DNA of 29,900 bases, from positions 1-29,900 of the forward strand of contig JBFGCT010000026.1 of NCBI GenBank assembly GCA_041581055.1. Direction: 5' to 3'. This document shows positions 1 to 7,116 of the stretch, piece by piece. Below the pieces are notes generated by a model, which saw only the letters and a program-made list of their open reading frames with translations, was not told the origin of the DNA and did not search any database. Both the position numbers and the translations under genes were made by a program. The stretch's first letter is position 1, and each line of letters opens with the position of its first letter. The DNA comes from JBFGCT01 sp041581055. GTDB taxonomy: Bacteria > Actinomycetota > Acidimicrobiia > Acidimicrobiales > Ilumatobacteraceae.

Positions 1-1
1 C

Positions 2-76
2 CCGCCGACCACGATCCCGCCGACCACGATCCCGCCGACCACGATCCCGCCGACCACGATCCCGCCGACCACGATC
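2..76 (+). repeat. Five perfect 15-bp tandem repeats encoding PPTTI
   Basis: Unit ccgccgaccacgatc occurs five times head to tail (2-16, 17-31, 32-46, 47-61, 62-76). It is in frame with the M14 peptidase and encodes a Pro-Pro-Thr-Thr-Ile stalk. The array may extend upstream of the window. The DNA identity of the units points to recent slippage expansion. Confidence 0.95.
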
Positions 77-811
77 GCTCCCACGACCCCGGCGACCACC
101 ACCCCGCCGACCACGCTGCCGATCGTGCCGATCGCGATCGGGCCACTCGATCTCACCAACGACCTGGTCGGGCTCGGGTTCTCCGTCGAGGGCCGCCCGA
201 TCTTCGCCGAGCGATACGGGACGCCGGGTGGCCGGCGGGTGCTCGTCATCGGCGTCATCCACGGCAACGAAGACGACGGGCTGGCGATCGTCGACGAGCT
301 CCGGCGGCGCGCGGTCCCGGACGGCGTCGAGCTGTGGCTCGTCGAGTCGATGAACCCGGACGGCGTCGCCACCCAGGACCGGCAGAACAGCAACGACGTC
401 GACCTCAACCGCAACTTCCCGTACAAGTGGGGTCCGATCGGCGTGCCGGGCGACAGCCAGTACGCCGGCGTCGGGCCGGCGAGCGAGCCCGAGACGCAGG
501 CGATGGTCAACTTCATCGAGCAGCTGCAGCCCGACATCGCGATCTGGTATCACCAGGACGCGTACCTGGTGATCCCGAGCACGGGGCGCGACGGCCGGAT
601 CCGGGCGCGGTACGCCGAGCTCACCGGGCTGCCGCTCGCCGACTGCTGCGGTGGCGGTGGGATCTACACCGGGATCGCGGCGACGTGGGCCCGGCAGGCG
701 CTCCTGCCGGTCGAGGGGGTGGCCTTCATCGTCGAACTGGGCGGGACGACGTCGCCGGCGGAGGTGTCGACCCACGCCGACGCGGTCCTGACGATCGCCG
801 TCGAGGGCTGA
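2..811 (+). CDS. M14-family zinc carboxypeptidase, C-terminal part (5' end outside window)
   Basis: The frame is open from base 2, so the true start lies upstream of the window. The visible 269 residues begin with a Pro/Thr-rich stalk (five PPTTI units, then more P/T) and continue into a peptidase M14 catalytic domain. Counting from the GTG at 125, the zinc-ligand motif HGNE has H46 and E49, the substrate-binding segment DLNRNFP is near residues 94-100, the third zinc ligand is probably H144 in WYHQD, and the catalytic Glu is E205 in VELGG. This layout fits small bacterial M14 enzymes of the MpaA/gamma-D-glutamyl-diaminopimelate amidase type, which trim peptidoglycan peptides. The P/T stalk suggests an exported or surface-tethered enzyme; the signal peptide or anchor would be upstream. 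The exact substrate is not readable from sequence. The GTG at 125 could be called a start by automatic tools but would cut off the in-frame stalk. Confidence 0.85.
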   Translation, partial: PPTTIPPTTIPPTTIPPTTIPPTTIAPTTPATTTPPTTLPIVPIAIGPLDLTNDLVGLGFSVEGRPIFAERYGTPGGRRVLVIGVIHGNEDDGLAIVDELRRRAVPDGVELWLVESMNPDGVATQDRQNSNDVDLNRNFPYKWGPIGVPGDSQYAGVGPASEPETQAMVNFIEQLQPDIAIWYHQDAYLVIPSTGRDGRIRARYAELTGLPLADCCGGGGIYTGIAATWARQALLPVEGVAFIVELGGTTSPAEVSTHADAVLTIAVEG

Positions 812-847
812 CCGGGCGCGCCGGCGGCCGCAGCCATCGAGGTGCAA

Positions 848-853
848 TAGGGT
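848..853 (+). promoter_or_regulatory. -10 element, probable leaderless promoter of the AhpD-like gene
   Basis: TAGGGT fits TANNNT and lies exactly 7 nt before the ATG at 861, so transcription would start at the A of the start codon. The same arrangement recurs before 1887 and 3439. No -35 hexamer is evident. Confidence 0.5.
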
Positions 854-860
854 GCGCGCG

Positions 861-1826
861 ATGACCACACTCGCCGTCGACCCGGATGTCGAGGCCGCCC
901 ACGATCGCGAGTGGGGCCGGCTGGCCGCGCCCGGCACGTGGCTCAGCGGGGCCGAGCGGGTCGCCGTCGCCGCCGTCGCCCGGGGAGGCGACACCGGTCC
1001 CGTCATCTCCGAGGCGATCGCGAGCGCGGCGCGCCGGATCCACGACGAGCCGGCGACGATCACCGCGGCCTGGATCGACGGGCTCGAGGTCGACGGGCTG
1101 TCGAGGCTGGCCTACGTCGAGGTGCTCGGCGTCGTCGCCCGCCTGCGGGCGCTCGACACGTTCGGCTTCGGCCTCGGCCGCCCGCCCCGCCCGCTGCCGG
1201 CGCCGATCGACGGCGAGCCGGCGCGCCGCACGGTCGACGGCGCCCGCTTCGACGGCGGATGGGTTCCGACCGTCGGCTCCGCCGGCCCGCCGAACGCGTT
1301 GTCCGCCGTCCAGCGCGAGCACGACGCGCTCCACGACCTACACGGACATCTGTACCTCGAACCACGCCACGGCGACGGCAACGCGATGGGCAACATGCAG
1401 GTCGTCCGCGACGGCCTGAACCGCTCGCAGATGGAGTTCGTCGCCGCCCGCACGTCGCTGCTGAACGACTGCTTCTTTTGACTGTACGCCCACAGCCACC
1501 TGTTCCGTGTGAGCAGCAAGGTCAACGGCGAGGACGTCGACCTCCGAGCGGTCGGCGACGCGTCGGTCGACTCCCGACTCCCCGGCGGGGCCGCGCTGGC
1601 CGCGCTCACCGACGCCGCGGTGCTGCGTGACGACGAGGAGATGCCGCGCGCCCGGGCGGCGGCGATCGACGCCGTCGGAGCGCCTTCGACGATGCGCGCC
1701 CTCGCCGTCGCCGGCAACTTCGAGATGATGAACCGGCTGCTCGACGCGATCGGTGTGGGCCCTGGGCCGGAGATGCGCGACATCGGCGACGCGATCGGCG
1801 TGCCGCTCCCCGACCGCTGGCACTGA
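861..1826 (+). CDS. AhpD/carboxymuconolactone decarboxylase-like protein, probable selenoprotein (CxxU, in-frame TGA at 1479-1481)
   Basis: The frame from ATG 861 reaches TGA at 1479-1481 and continues in the same frame, with normal high-GC3 codon use, to the TGA ending at 1826 (321 residues if the first TGA is read as Sec207). Around the TGA the protein reads E-x11-C-x2-U-x3-H: E192 of QMEFVAARTS, C204, U207, H211. This is the spacing of the catalytic Glu, two Cys and His of AhpD (E118, C130, C133, H137 in the M. tuberculosis protein, from memory), with U in place of the second Cys. The part after the TGA holds the usual second half of the fold (AGNFEMMNRLLDAIG). The first about 110 residues look like another copy of the fold without a CxxC. 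The likely role is peroxide or thiol redox chemistry, but the substrate is unknown. The start is chosen for its leaderless -10 spacing; a GTG at 852 is the alternative. Alternatives to Sec are a nonsense mutation or a sequencing error (TGC to TGA). Confidence 0.72.
1488..1514 (+). promoter_or_regulatory. Candidate bacterial SECIS hairpin just after the in-frame TGA
   Basis: Seven nt after the TGA, bases 1488-1494 can pair with 1508-1514 (six pairs, one C x A mismatch at 1490/1512), closing a 13-nt loop that begins with G1495. Bacterial SECIS elements are hairpins shortly downstream of UGA with a G at the start of the apical loop, so position and loop are roughly right. The stem is weak and its loop sits slightly closer to the UGA than usual, so this is only a candidate. 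Confidence 0.3.
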
Positions 1827-1873
1827 TCGCGCCGTGCGGGATACGTGTGCGGCTCGGCCCCGAACGGCGTGTC

Positions 1874-1879
1874 TAGAGT
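1874..1879 (+). promoter_or_regulatory. -10 element, probable leaderless promoter of the methyltransferase-like gene
   Basis: TAGAGT lies 7 nt before ATG 1887, matching TANNNT with transcription starting at the start codon. There is no Shine-Dalgarno sequence in between. Confidence 0.5.
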
Positions 1880-1886
1880 CGCCCCC

Positions 1887-2513
1887 ATGACCGACGTCGC
1901 CCGCCGCATGTGGGCCGAACAGGACCGACACAGCGGCGACCGCTGGCGGCTGTTCCGGGCGATCGCCGCCGCGGTCGAAGGCGACCGCGTGTTGTACCCG
2001 GGTTCGTACGTCGACATCGCGCCGTCGTTCGCGTTCCGCTCGGTGACCTACGTCGACACCGACGACCGCGCCGCGACGTTCTTCGCCGACGAGGCCGGGG
2101 TCCAGGCGATCATCGCGCAACACCCCGGCGCTCCCGGCGACCGCGATCTGCGCTTCATCCATGGCGACTACACCGACGAGCACGACCTCGCGCCGGAGTC
2201 GTTCGATCTGCTCGTGTCGCTCTACGCCGGGTTCGTCTCGGAGTCCTGCACCGAGTACCTGCGCGTCGGCGGCACGCTGCTGGTCAACGCCAGCCACGGC
2301 GATGCCGCGATGGCGTCGATCGACGACCGGTACCAGCTCGTCGCGGTTGTCCAAGCCCGATCCGGGGACTACCGGGTCAGCACGGACCACCTCGAGAACC
2401 ACCTCGTCCCCAAGAAGCCGGTCGACATCACGCCCGAGTTCCTCCATCAGCGCGGGCGCGGCGTCGCCTACATCACCGCGCCGTTCGCATATCTGTTCAA
2501 ACGGGTGCGATGA
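1887..2513 (+). CDS. Conserved protein with a class I methyltransferase-like fold
   Basis: 208 residues. The order of segments resembles a Rossmann-type methyltransferase: VLYPGSYVDIAPSFAF in place of the SAM glycine loop, SVTYVDTDDRA with an acidic end to strand 2, FIHGDYTDEHDLAPESFDLLVSLYAG as the strand-4 region, and VGGTLLVNASHG as the strand-5 region. The usual GxGxG is replaced by YPGSYVD, so SAM binding and the substrate are uncertain. An upstream in-frame ATG at 1845 exists, but the leaderless -10 favours 1887. The stop codon overlaps the ATG of the following FetB-like permease (ATGA at 2510-2513), so the two are translationally coupled. No specific function can be assigned. Confidence 0.7.
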   Translation: MTDVARRMWAEQDRHSGDRWRLFRAIAAAVEGDRVLYPGSYVDIAPSFAFRSVTYVDTDDRAATFFADEAGVQAIIAQHPGAPGDRDLRFIHGDYTDEHDLAPESFDLLVSLYAGFVSESCTEYLRVGGTLLVNASHGDAAMASIDDRYQLVAVVQARSGDYRVSTDHLENHLVPKKPVDITPEFLHQRGRGVAYITAPFAYLFKRVR

Positions 2514-3328
2514 CCGCGGCGACCCTCGGCGCGGCCAACAACCTGGTCGACGCCGACGTCGTCGGCTGGCCGGCGGCGGCCGCCTCGCTCTCCCTGGTCG
2601 GGCTGACGCTCGCGCTCGCCGTCGCGCTGCGCCTCGGCGTCGCCCGCGAGATCGTCGTCGCCGCGGTGCGGGCGGCCCTGCAACTGCTCGCGGTCGGGCT
2701 GGTGTTCGCGTGGCTGTTCGACTCCAGCGCCGCCTCCCTGTGGGCGTGGTCGTGGATCGCCATGATGGTCGCGGTCGCGACGTTCGTCGTGGACCGCCGG
2801 GCCGGACATCGGGTTCGCGGCTTGCCCGGCGTCACGCTGGCGACGGTGCTCGGCTCGACGATCGTCAGCCTCGGGGTGGTCTTCGGCTTCGGCGTCATCG
2901 ACCGCGAGCCGATCGCCCTCGTCGTCGTCGCCGGCATCACCATCGGCAACGCGGTGCCCTCGGCGGTGCTCGCCGTGAACCAGTCGGTCGGGCTCAGCCG
3001 CGATCGGGTCGGCGAGATCGACGCGCTGCTGTCGCTCGGGTTCACGCGGCGCCAAGTGATGCGGTTCATGGGACCACGCGCGGCGCGCAACGCGCTGATC
3101 CCGCAGGTCGAGCGCACCAAGGTGGTCGGCCTGATCGCACTGCCGGGCGCGATGACCGGGCTGCTCCTCGCCGGCGTCGATCCGGTGCACGCCGTCGTGG
3201 TGCAGCTGCTCGTGATGTACCTCGTCCTCGGCTCGGCCGCGCTCTGCGTCGTCACCATCACGTTGGCGGTCGTCGGCCGGTCGGTCACCGACGACCTCCG
3301 CGTCGAGGCCTGGGTCCGCGCCCGCTGA
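2510..3328 (+). CDS. FetB-type (UPF0014) ABC transporter permease
   Basis: 272 residues with about seven hydrophobic segments and the hallmarks of the UPF0014/FetB family: LLAVGLVFAWLF, VAGITIGNAVPSAVLAVNQ, a cytoplasmic loop EIDALLSLGFTRRQVM, and ALPGAMTGLLLAGVDPVHAVVVQLLVMYLVLG. In E. coli FetAB is an iron exporter; plant ALS3/STAR2 relatives act in aluminium tolerance. The usual ATPase partner FetA is not in the window, so the permease must pair with a distant ATPase or belong to a divergent system. A CCC1/VIT-type iron/manganese transporter follows after 110 bp, which fits a metal-homeostasis role. The start overlaps the upstream stop by 4 bp. Confidence 0.85.
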   Translation: MTAATLGAANNLVDADVVGWPAAAASLSLVGLTLALAVALRLGVAREIVVAAVRAALQLLAVGLVFAWLFDSSAASLWAWSWIAMMVAVATFVVDRRAGHRVRGLPGVTLATVLGSTIVSLGVVFGFGVIDREPIALVVVAGITIGNAVPSAVLAVNQSVGLSRDRVGEIDALLSLGFTRRQVMRFMGPRAARNALIPQVERTKVVGLIALPGAMTGLLLAGVDPVHAVVVQLLVMYLVLGSAALCVVTITLAVVGRSVTDDLRVEAWVRAR

Positions 3329-3425
3329 CCCGCCGCGCTGAGCCACCGGCCCCGCTAGAGCCCCGGCCGAACCTCGCATCCGCCGCGCCCGCTGAGCCGC
3401 CGGTTGCGTCGGGTCGCCATCGGGA

Positions 3426-3431
3426 TACCGT
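3426..3431 (+). promoter_or_regulatory. -10 element, probable leaderless promoter of the VIT-type transporter
   Basis: TACCGT lies 7 nt before ATG 3439. This is the same TANNNT-7-ATG spacing seen before 861 and 1887. The gap 3329-3425 otherwise shows only GC-rich sequence. Confidence 0.45.
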
Positions 3432-3438
3432 GGCGGTG

Positions 3439-4239
3439 ATGTCCCGGGACACCGCCGACGAACACGACGCCGGCCACGAGCACGGCCACGAGCACGACCA
3501 CGACCACGAGCACGACCACCACCACGAGCACCCGAGTCGCGGCTTCATGGTGCACCGGCACCGCGACGTCACCGGCGGCACGGCGCGGGCGACCGTGTTC
3601 GGGGTCAGCGACGGGCTGGTCTCCAACGTCGCGCTGATCCTCGGTGTTGCCGCGGCGAACGCCGAACGGTCGAGCGTGCTCGTCGCCGGCGTCGCCGGGC
3701 TGATGGCCGGAGCGGCGTCGATGGCGGCCGGGGAGTACGTCTCGATGAAGGCCCAGGCCGAGCTGATCGAACGGGAGTTGGAGATCGAGCGCCGATCGCT
3801 CGCCAGGCAGCCGGACATCGAGCGACGGGAGTTGGCGGCCGTCTACCGCAAGCGCGGCATCGACGCCGACCACGCCGACGAGATGGCCCACGCCGTGATG
3901 GCCGACCCCGAGGTCGCGCTCGAGGTCCACGCGCGCGAGGAGCTGGGCGTCGACCCGGACGGCATCGGCAACCCGGTCGCCGCGGCGTTCAGCTCGTTCA
4001 TCGCGTTCGCCGTCGGCGCTCTCATCCCGCTGATCCCGTGGTTCTTCGGCGAGGGCGATCCGGCGATCATCGCGTCGGCCGTCCTCGGGCTGGTCGCGTC
4101 GGCCACCGTCGGCGCCGTGCTGGCCCGATTCACCGAGCGCTCCGTCTTCCGCACCGTCGGCCGCCAGGTCGGCTGGGCCGTCGTCGCCTGCTCCGCGACG
4201 TGGCTGATCGGGAGTTGGCTCGGCGCCACGGTCACCTGA
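3439..4239 (+). CDS. VIT1/CCC1-family iron/manganese transporter with His-rich N-terminus
   Basis: 266 residues. Residues 9-31 are almost entirely His, Asp and Glu in (E/D)H pairs, a likely metal-buffering tail. The family core follows: GVSDGLVSNVALILG (first membrane helix), GLMAGAASMAAGEYVSMKAQ (second helix with the conserved EY), a long acidic cytoplasmic segment of about 90 residues with repeated Glu residues typical of the VIT metal-binding domain, then three more membrane helices ending in TWLIGSWLG. CCC1/VIT proteins move Fe2+ or Mn2+ out of the cytosol. The bacterial protein probably sits in the plasma membrane as an exporter. The gene stands alone behind its own probable leaderless promoter but lies next to a FetB-like permease, suggesting joint handling of iron. 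Confidence 0.88.
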   Translation: MSRDTADEHDAGHEHGHEHDHDHEHDHHHEHPSRGFMVHRHRDVTGGTARATVFGVSDGLVSNVALILGVAAANAERSSVLVAGVAGLMAGAASMAAGEYVSMKAQAELIERELEIERRSLARQPDIERRELAAVYRKRGIDADHADEMAHAVMADPEVALEVHAREELGVDPDGIGNPVAAAFSSFIAFAVGALIPLIPWFFGEGDPAIIASAVLGLVASATVGAVLARFTERSVFRTVGRQVGWAVVACSATWLIGSWLGATVT

Positions 4240-4255
4240 CCCGCGGGCGGTCGGC

Positions 4256-5512
4256 TCAGTCCGGCAGCATCGGCACGGTGAACCCGGGATCGCCCTTCAT
4301 CGTCACCGCCCGGTTCAGCGCGGCGCCGCCGAAGCGACCTCGAACCTCGTCGACCACCGCGTCGAGGCGATCGGCGGCGGACCGCTCGAACGGCAGGGTG
4401 AGCTGCACCGCCCCCTCGTCGGCCAGGTTGCCGACCGAGACCCCGAGCAGCGTGATGCCGCGCGTTTCGATCATCGGCCACGCCGCGTCGAGCAGGGCCG
4501 AGGCGGTCGAGTGGACGACCGCCGTCGAGGAGGTCAGATGGGCGACCGTGTGTGAGCGCGTCGCCCGCGAGAAGTCGTCGAACCGGAACCGCAGCGTGAC
4601 GGTGCGCCCGACCCGACCCGCCTTGCGCATCCGGCTGGTGATCCGGTCGACGAGCCGTCGCAGCACCACGTCGATCTCGTCGCGCGACCGGCGGCGGCGG
4701 CCGAGCGCTTGCTGAGAACCGATCGACCCCCGGCGCCGCCCGGTCTCGACGCGCCGGGGATCACGGTTGTGCGCCAACGAGTGGAGCTGGCGGCCCGACC
4801 CCGTGCCGACGATCGCGATCAGCGACCGCTCGCTCATCGTGGCGACCTCGCCGACGGTGCGGATGCCGCGGTTGTCGAGCTTGGCGGCGGTGACCGGGCC
4901 GACTCCCCACAACCGCTCGACCGGAAGCGGGTGGAGGAACTCGAGCTCGGCGCCGGGGTCGACGACGAGGAGCCCGTCCGGTTTGGCGACTCCGCTGGCG
5001 ACCTTGGCGAGGAACTTCGTGCGGGCGACCCCGACCGTGATCGGCAGCCCGACCTCGGCCAGGACCCGCTGGCGCAGCCGGGCGGCGATCTCGCGCGGCG
5101 CGCCGGAGAGGCGGAGCAGCCCGCCGACGTCGAGGAACGCCTCGTCGATCGAGATGCCCTCGACGAGCGGCGTCGTGTCGTTGAACACCTCGAACACGGC
5201 CGTGCTCGCTGCGGTGTAGGCCTCGAAGCGGGCCGGCACCTCGATGAGGTGCGGGCACAGCCGGCGGGCCTCGCCGCCGTTCATCGCCGTGCGCACCCCC
5301 CAGCGCTTCGCCTCGTAGCTCGCGGCGAGCACGACGCCGCCGCCGACGGCGATCGGCTTTCCGCGCAGGCGCGGATCGTCGCGCTGCTCGACCGACGCGT
5401 AGAACGCGTCGAGGTCGGCGTGCATGATCGTCGCCTCGCCGACCGGAACGCGGGCGGCGGCGCTGGCCGCAGTGGCCGTCGTGGCGGCGAATTCGGTCGA
5501 ATCCACGAACAC
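4256..5512 (-). CDS. dinB: DNA polymerase IV (DinB, Y-family translesion polymerase)
   Basis: All Y-family landmarks are present (numbering from GTG 5512): MHADLDAFYASVEQ with the first metal-binding Asp at D33 and the steric-gate region FY, VVLAASYEAKRWGV, GISIDEAFLD with the second acidic pair, TKFLAKVASGVAKPDG, and WGVGPVTAAKL for the HhH region. The little-finger domain ends with QLTLPF, a canonical beta-clamp-binding motif. It performs error-prone bypass of damaged template. I chose GTG 5512 because VFVDSTEF resembles the N-terminus I recall for other actinobacterial DinB proteins; ATG 5425 (at MHADLD) and GTG 5506 are alternatives. A perfect LexA-type palindrome overlaps this start. The gene follows galT on the same strand after 62 bp. 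Confidence 0.93.
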   Translation of the reverse strand: MFVDSTEFAATTATAASAAARVPVGEATIMHADLDAFYASVEQRDDPRLRGKPIAVGGGVVLAASYEAKRWGVRTAMNGGEARRLCPHLIEVPARFEAYTAASTAVFEVFNDTTPLVEGISIDEAFLDVGGLLRLSGAPREIAARLRQRVLAEVGLPITVGVARTKFLAKVASGVAKPDGLLVVDPGAELEFLHPLPVERLWGVGPVTAAKLDNRGIRTVGEVATMSERSLIAIVGTGSGRQLHSLAHNRDPRRVETGRRRGSIGSQQALGRRRRSRDEIDVVLRRLVDRITSRMRKAGRVGRTVTLRFRFDDFSRATRSHTVAHLTSSTAVVHSTASALLDAAWPMIETRGITLLGVSVGNLADEGAVQLTLPFERSAADRLDAVVDEVRGRFGGAALNRAVTMKGDPGFTVPMLPD

Positions 5513-5519
5513 ATGTTCG
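5506..5519 (-). promoter_or_regulatory. LexA (SOS) box at the dinB start
   Basis: cgaacacatgttcg is a perfect palindromic-arm match to the actinobacterial/Bacillus-type SOS box CGAAC-N4-GTTCG. It overlaps the proposed GTG start of dinB, a known SOS-regulated gene in other bacteria. This predicts LexA repression and induction by DNA damage. If transcription starts inside or just upstream of the box, the real start may be one of the later in-frame codons. Confidence 0.8.
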
Positions 5520-5574
5520 CAGATGCGGGCGACCTCCGCAACAGTGTTGACCGGCGGATCGGGCGGCGCCGGCC

Positions 5575-6636
5575 CTACCGCACGGCGCGCAGGTGTTCGG
5601 CGGCGGTCTCCGGTGTGAGATCCCGCTGGAGGTTGGCGAGCAGCTCGTAGCTCGCCGGAATCTTGGCGACGTCGGCCGAGCGCAGGAGCGGCGGGTAGTA
5701 GTGCGCGTGAAGCTGCCACGCCTCGCCCTGCTCGAGCGGGGCGTTGTGCCAGCCCGAGCAGTAGGGGAAGGGCGTGTTGAACAGGCGGTCGAACGCCTGG
5801 AGCATCACCTTGAGGGCGTCGGCCAACCCCTCGCGGTCGGCCTCGTCGAGCTCGAGCAGCGACGAGACCGGGCGCCGCGGGAGCACCAGCGTCTCGTACG
5901 GCCAGTAGGCCCAGAAGGGCACGACGACCACCCAATGGTCGTTGGCGGTGACCACGCGTTCGTCGAGTCGCAGCTCGCGTTCGGCGTAATCGAGCAGCAG
6001 GTGCGACCCGTTGGCGCCGTGGTACTTGCGCTGCGCGTCGAGCTCACGGACGGCCTCGTCGGGAAGGAACCTCGAGGCCCAGACCTGTCCGTGGGGGTGC
6101 GGGTTGGAGGCGCCCGAGATCGCTCCCCGCGTCTCGAAGAGCTGCACCCAGCGGTACGGGCCGAGCAGTTCGGCGAGCTGGCTGCGCCACAGCTCGATCA
6201 CGACCAGGATCTCGTCGATGCTCATCCTCGACAGCGTCAGGTCGTGGCGCGGAGAGAAACAGACGACTCTGCACTCACCGTCGGCGGCGTCGATGCCGAA
6301 CAGGCCGTCGTCGGCGGCCACCGGCGCCGGCGCATCGGGCAGCAGCGCGGCGAAGTCGTTTTCGAACACGAACGTCGCGTCGTAGTCGGGGTTGCGCACG
6401 CCGCCGGCGCGCGGATTGCCAGGGCACAGGTAGCAGTCCGGGTCGAAAGCTGGTGTGTCGTCGGCCGCGCCTTCACCGGTCTGTCCCTGCCACGGCCGTT
6501 TGGTGCGGTGGGGTGACACGACCACCCAGTCGCCGGTCAGCGGGTTGCGCCGGCGATGCGGGTGCGCCGACGCGTCGAAGGCGACGTGGTCCGCGTCACC
6601 GCGATCGGCGCCGCCTGCCACCTCCGAGTCGGTCAC
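5575..6636 (-). CDS. galT: Galactose-1-phosphate uridylyltransferase
   Basis: 353 residues, the usual GalT length. The HIT-superfamily active site SNPHPHGQVW places the uridylylated nucleophile at H182 (H180-P-H182-G-Q184). The zinc motif CYLC has C68 and C71. NPLTGDWVVVSPHRTKRPWQG at the N-terminus and the C-terminal HAHYYPPLLR segment are typical. It exchanges UMP between UDP-glucose and galactose-1-phosphate in the Leloir pathway. Neither galK nor galE is nearby, so the pathway is dispersed. I chose GTG 6636 because a purine-rich caggggtg stretch lies about 10 nt before it; the open frame continues to ATG 6705, but those extra residues are an Arg/Gly-rich run unlike GalT. dinB follows downstream. 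Confidence 0.93.
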   Translation of the reverse strand: MTDSEVAGGADRGDADHVAFDASAHPHRRRNPLTGDWVVVSPHRTKRPWQGQTGEGAADDTPAFDPDCYLCPGNPRAGGVRNPDYDATFVFENDFAALLPDAPAPVAADDGLFGIDAADGECRVVCFSPRHDLTLSRMSIDEILVVIELWRSQLAELLGPYRWVQLFETRGAISGASNPHPHGQVWASRFLPDEAVRELDAQRKYHGANGSHLLLDYAERELRLDERVVTANDHWVVVVPFWAYWPYETLVLPRRPVSSLLELDEADREGLADALKVMLQAFDRLFNTPFPYCSGWHNAPLEQGEAWQLHAHYYPPLLRSADVAKIPASYELLANLQRDLTPETAAEHLRAVR

Positions 6637-6741
6637 CGTGAATCCGTCACCCCTGCGTCTGCCACCACTGCGGCCGACCGTATTCGCTCGGCGCCCTCGG
6701 GACAACGACCGCGCGGCACGGGTCCGCGCTCGGCCAGTCGA

Positions 6742-7077
6742 TCAGGGCTCGACGACGATCCACCCGCGCCGCTGCAGCTCGGCGGCGAGCAGCTCGTCGG
6801 AGACCTCGCGCAGGGCGCGTTCGGCGGCCGACAGCCGCGGGGCCCGGGCCGGGCCTGGGGCGACCGGGGCGCCGCCCTCGTGGGCGGCCTGCTCGAGCTG
6901 CTCGATGAACGCGTCCGCCTCGTCACGGGTGAACTTCCCGCCGGCCTGGCGCTGGGTGAACCCCATCGGCCCCCTGGCGTCGCGCCAGTCGGTGTGGCCG
7001 GCCTCCTCGAGCAACCGCAGCAGCTCGCGCAGCTGCTTGGCGGTGGCCGGCGGACCTGATTGCTGCCCGAATGCCAT
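6742..7077 (-). CDS. Small conserved actinobacterial protein of unknown function
   Basis: 111 residues. The first half (AFGQQSGPPATAKQLREL, AGHTDWRDARGPMGFTQRQ, FTRDEADAFIEQLE) resembles a conserved hypothetical protein I have seen in many Actinobacteria. After an Ala/Pro-rich linker, the C-terminal 35 residues form a predicted helical segment ending in LLAAELQRRGWIVVEP. There is no signal peptide, membrane segment or recognisable catalytic motif. A CAGACT hexamer lies 6 nt upstream of the ATG (7089-7084), suggesting a leaderless transcript. It sits between galT and an MDR oxidoreductase on the same strand, with 39 bp to the latter. No function is assigned. Confidence 0.75.
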   Translation of the reverse strand: MAFGQQSGPPATAKQLRELLRLLEEAGHTDWRDARGPMGFTQRQAGGKFTRDEADAFIEQLEQAAHEGGAPVAPGPARAPRLSAAERALREVSDELLAAELQRRGWIVVEP

Positions 7078-7116
7078 CCCGGCAGTCTGGCAGCGCTTCG
7101 GCCCGATCCGACCGGC

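Noticed and set aside
1509..1826. Separate 105-residue gene starting at GTG 1509
   Set aside because: It is in the same frame as the upstream AhpD-like ORF with only one TGA between, and residues between the TGA and 1509 complete the active site. Better read as one gene.
4709..5650. Plus-strand ORF opposite dinB
   Set aside because: It is the mirror of the dinB third-position bias, with no recognisable domain or start signal.
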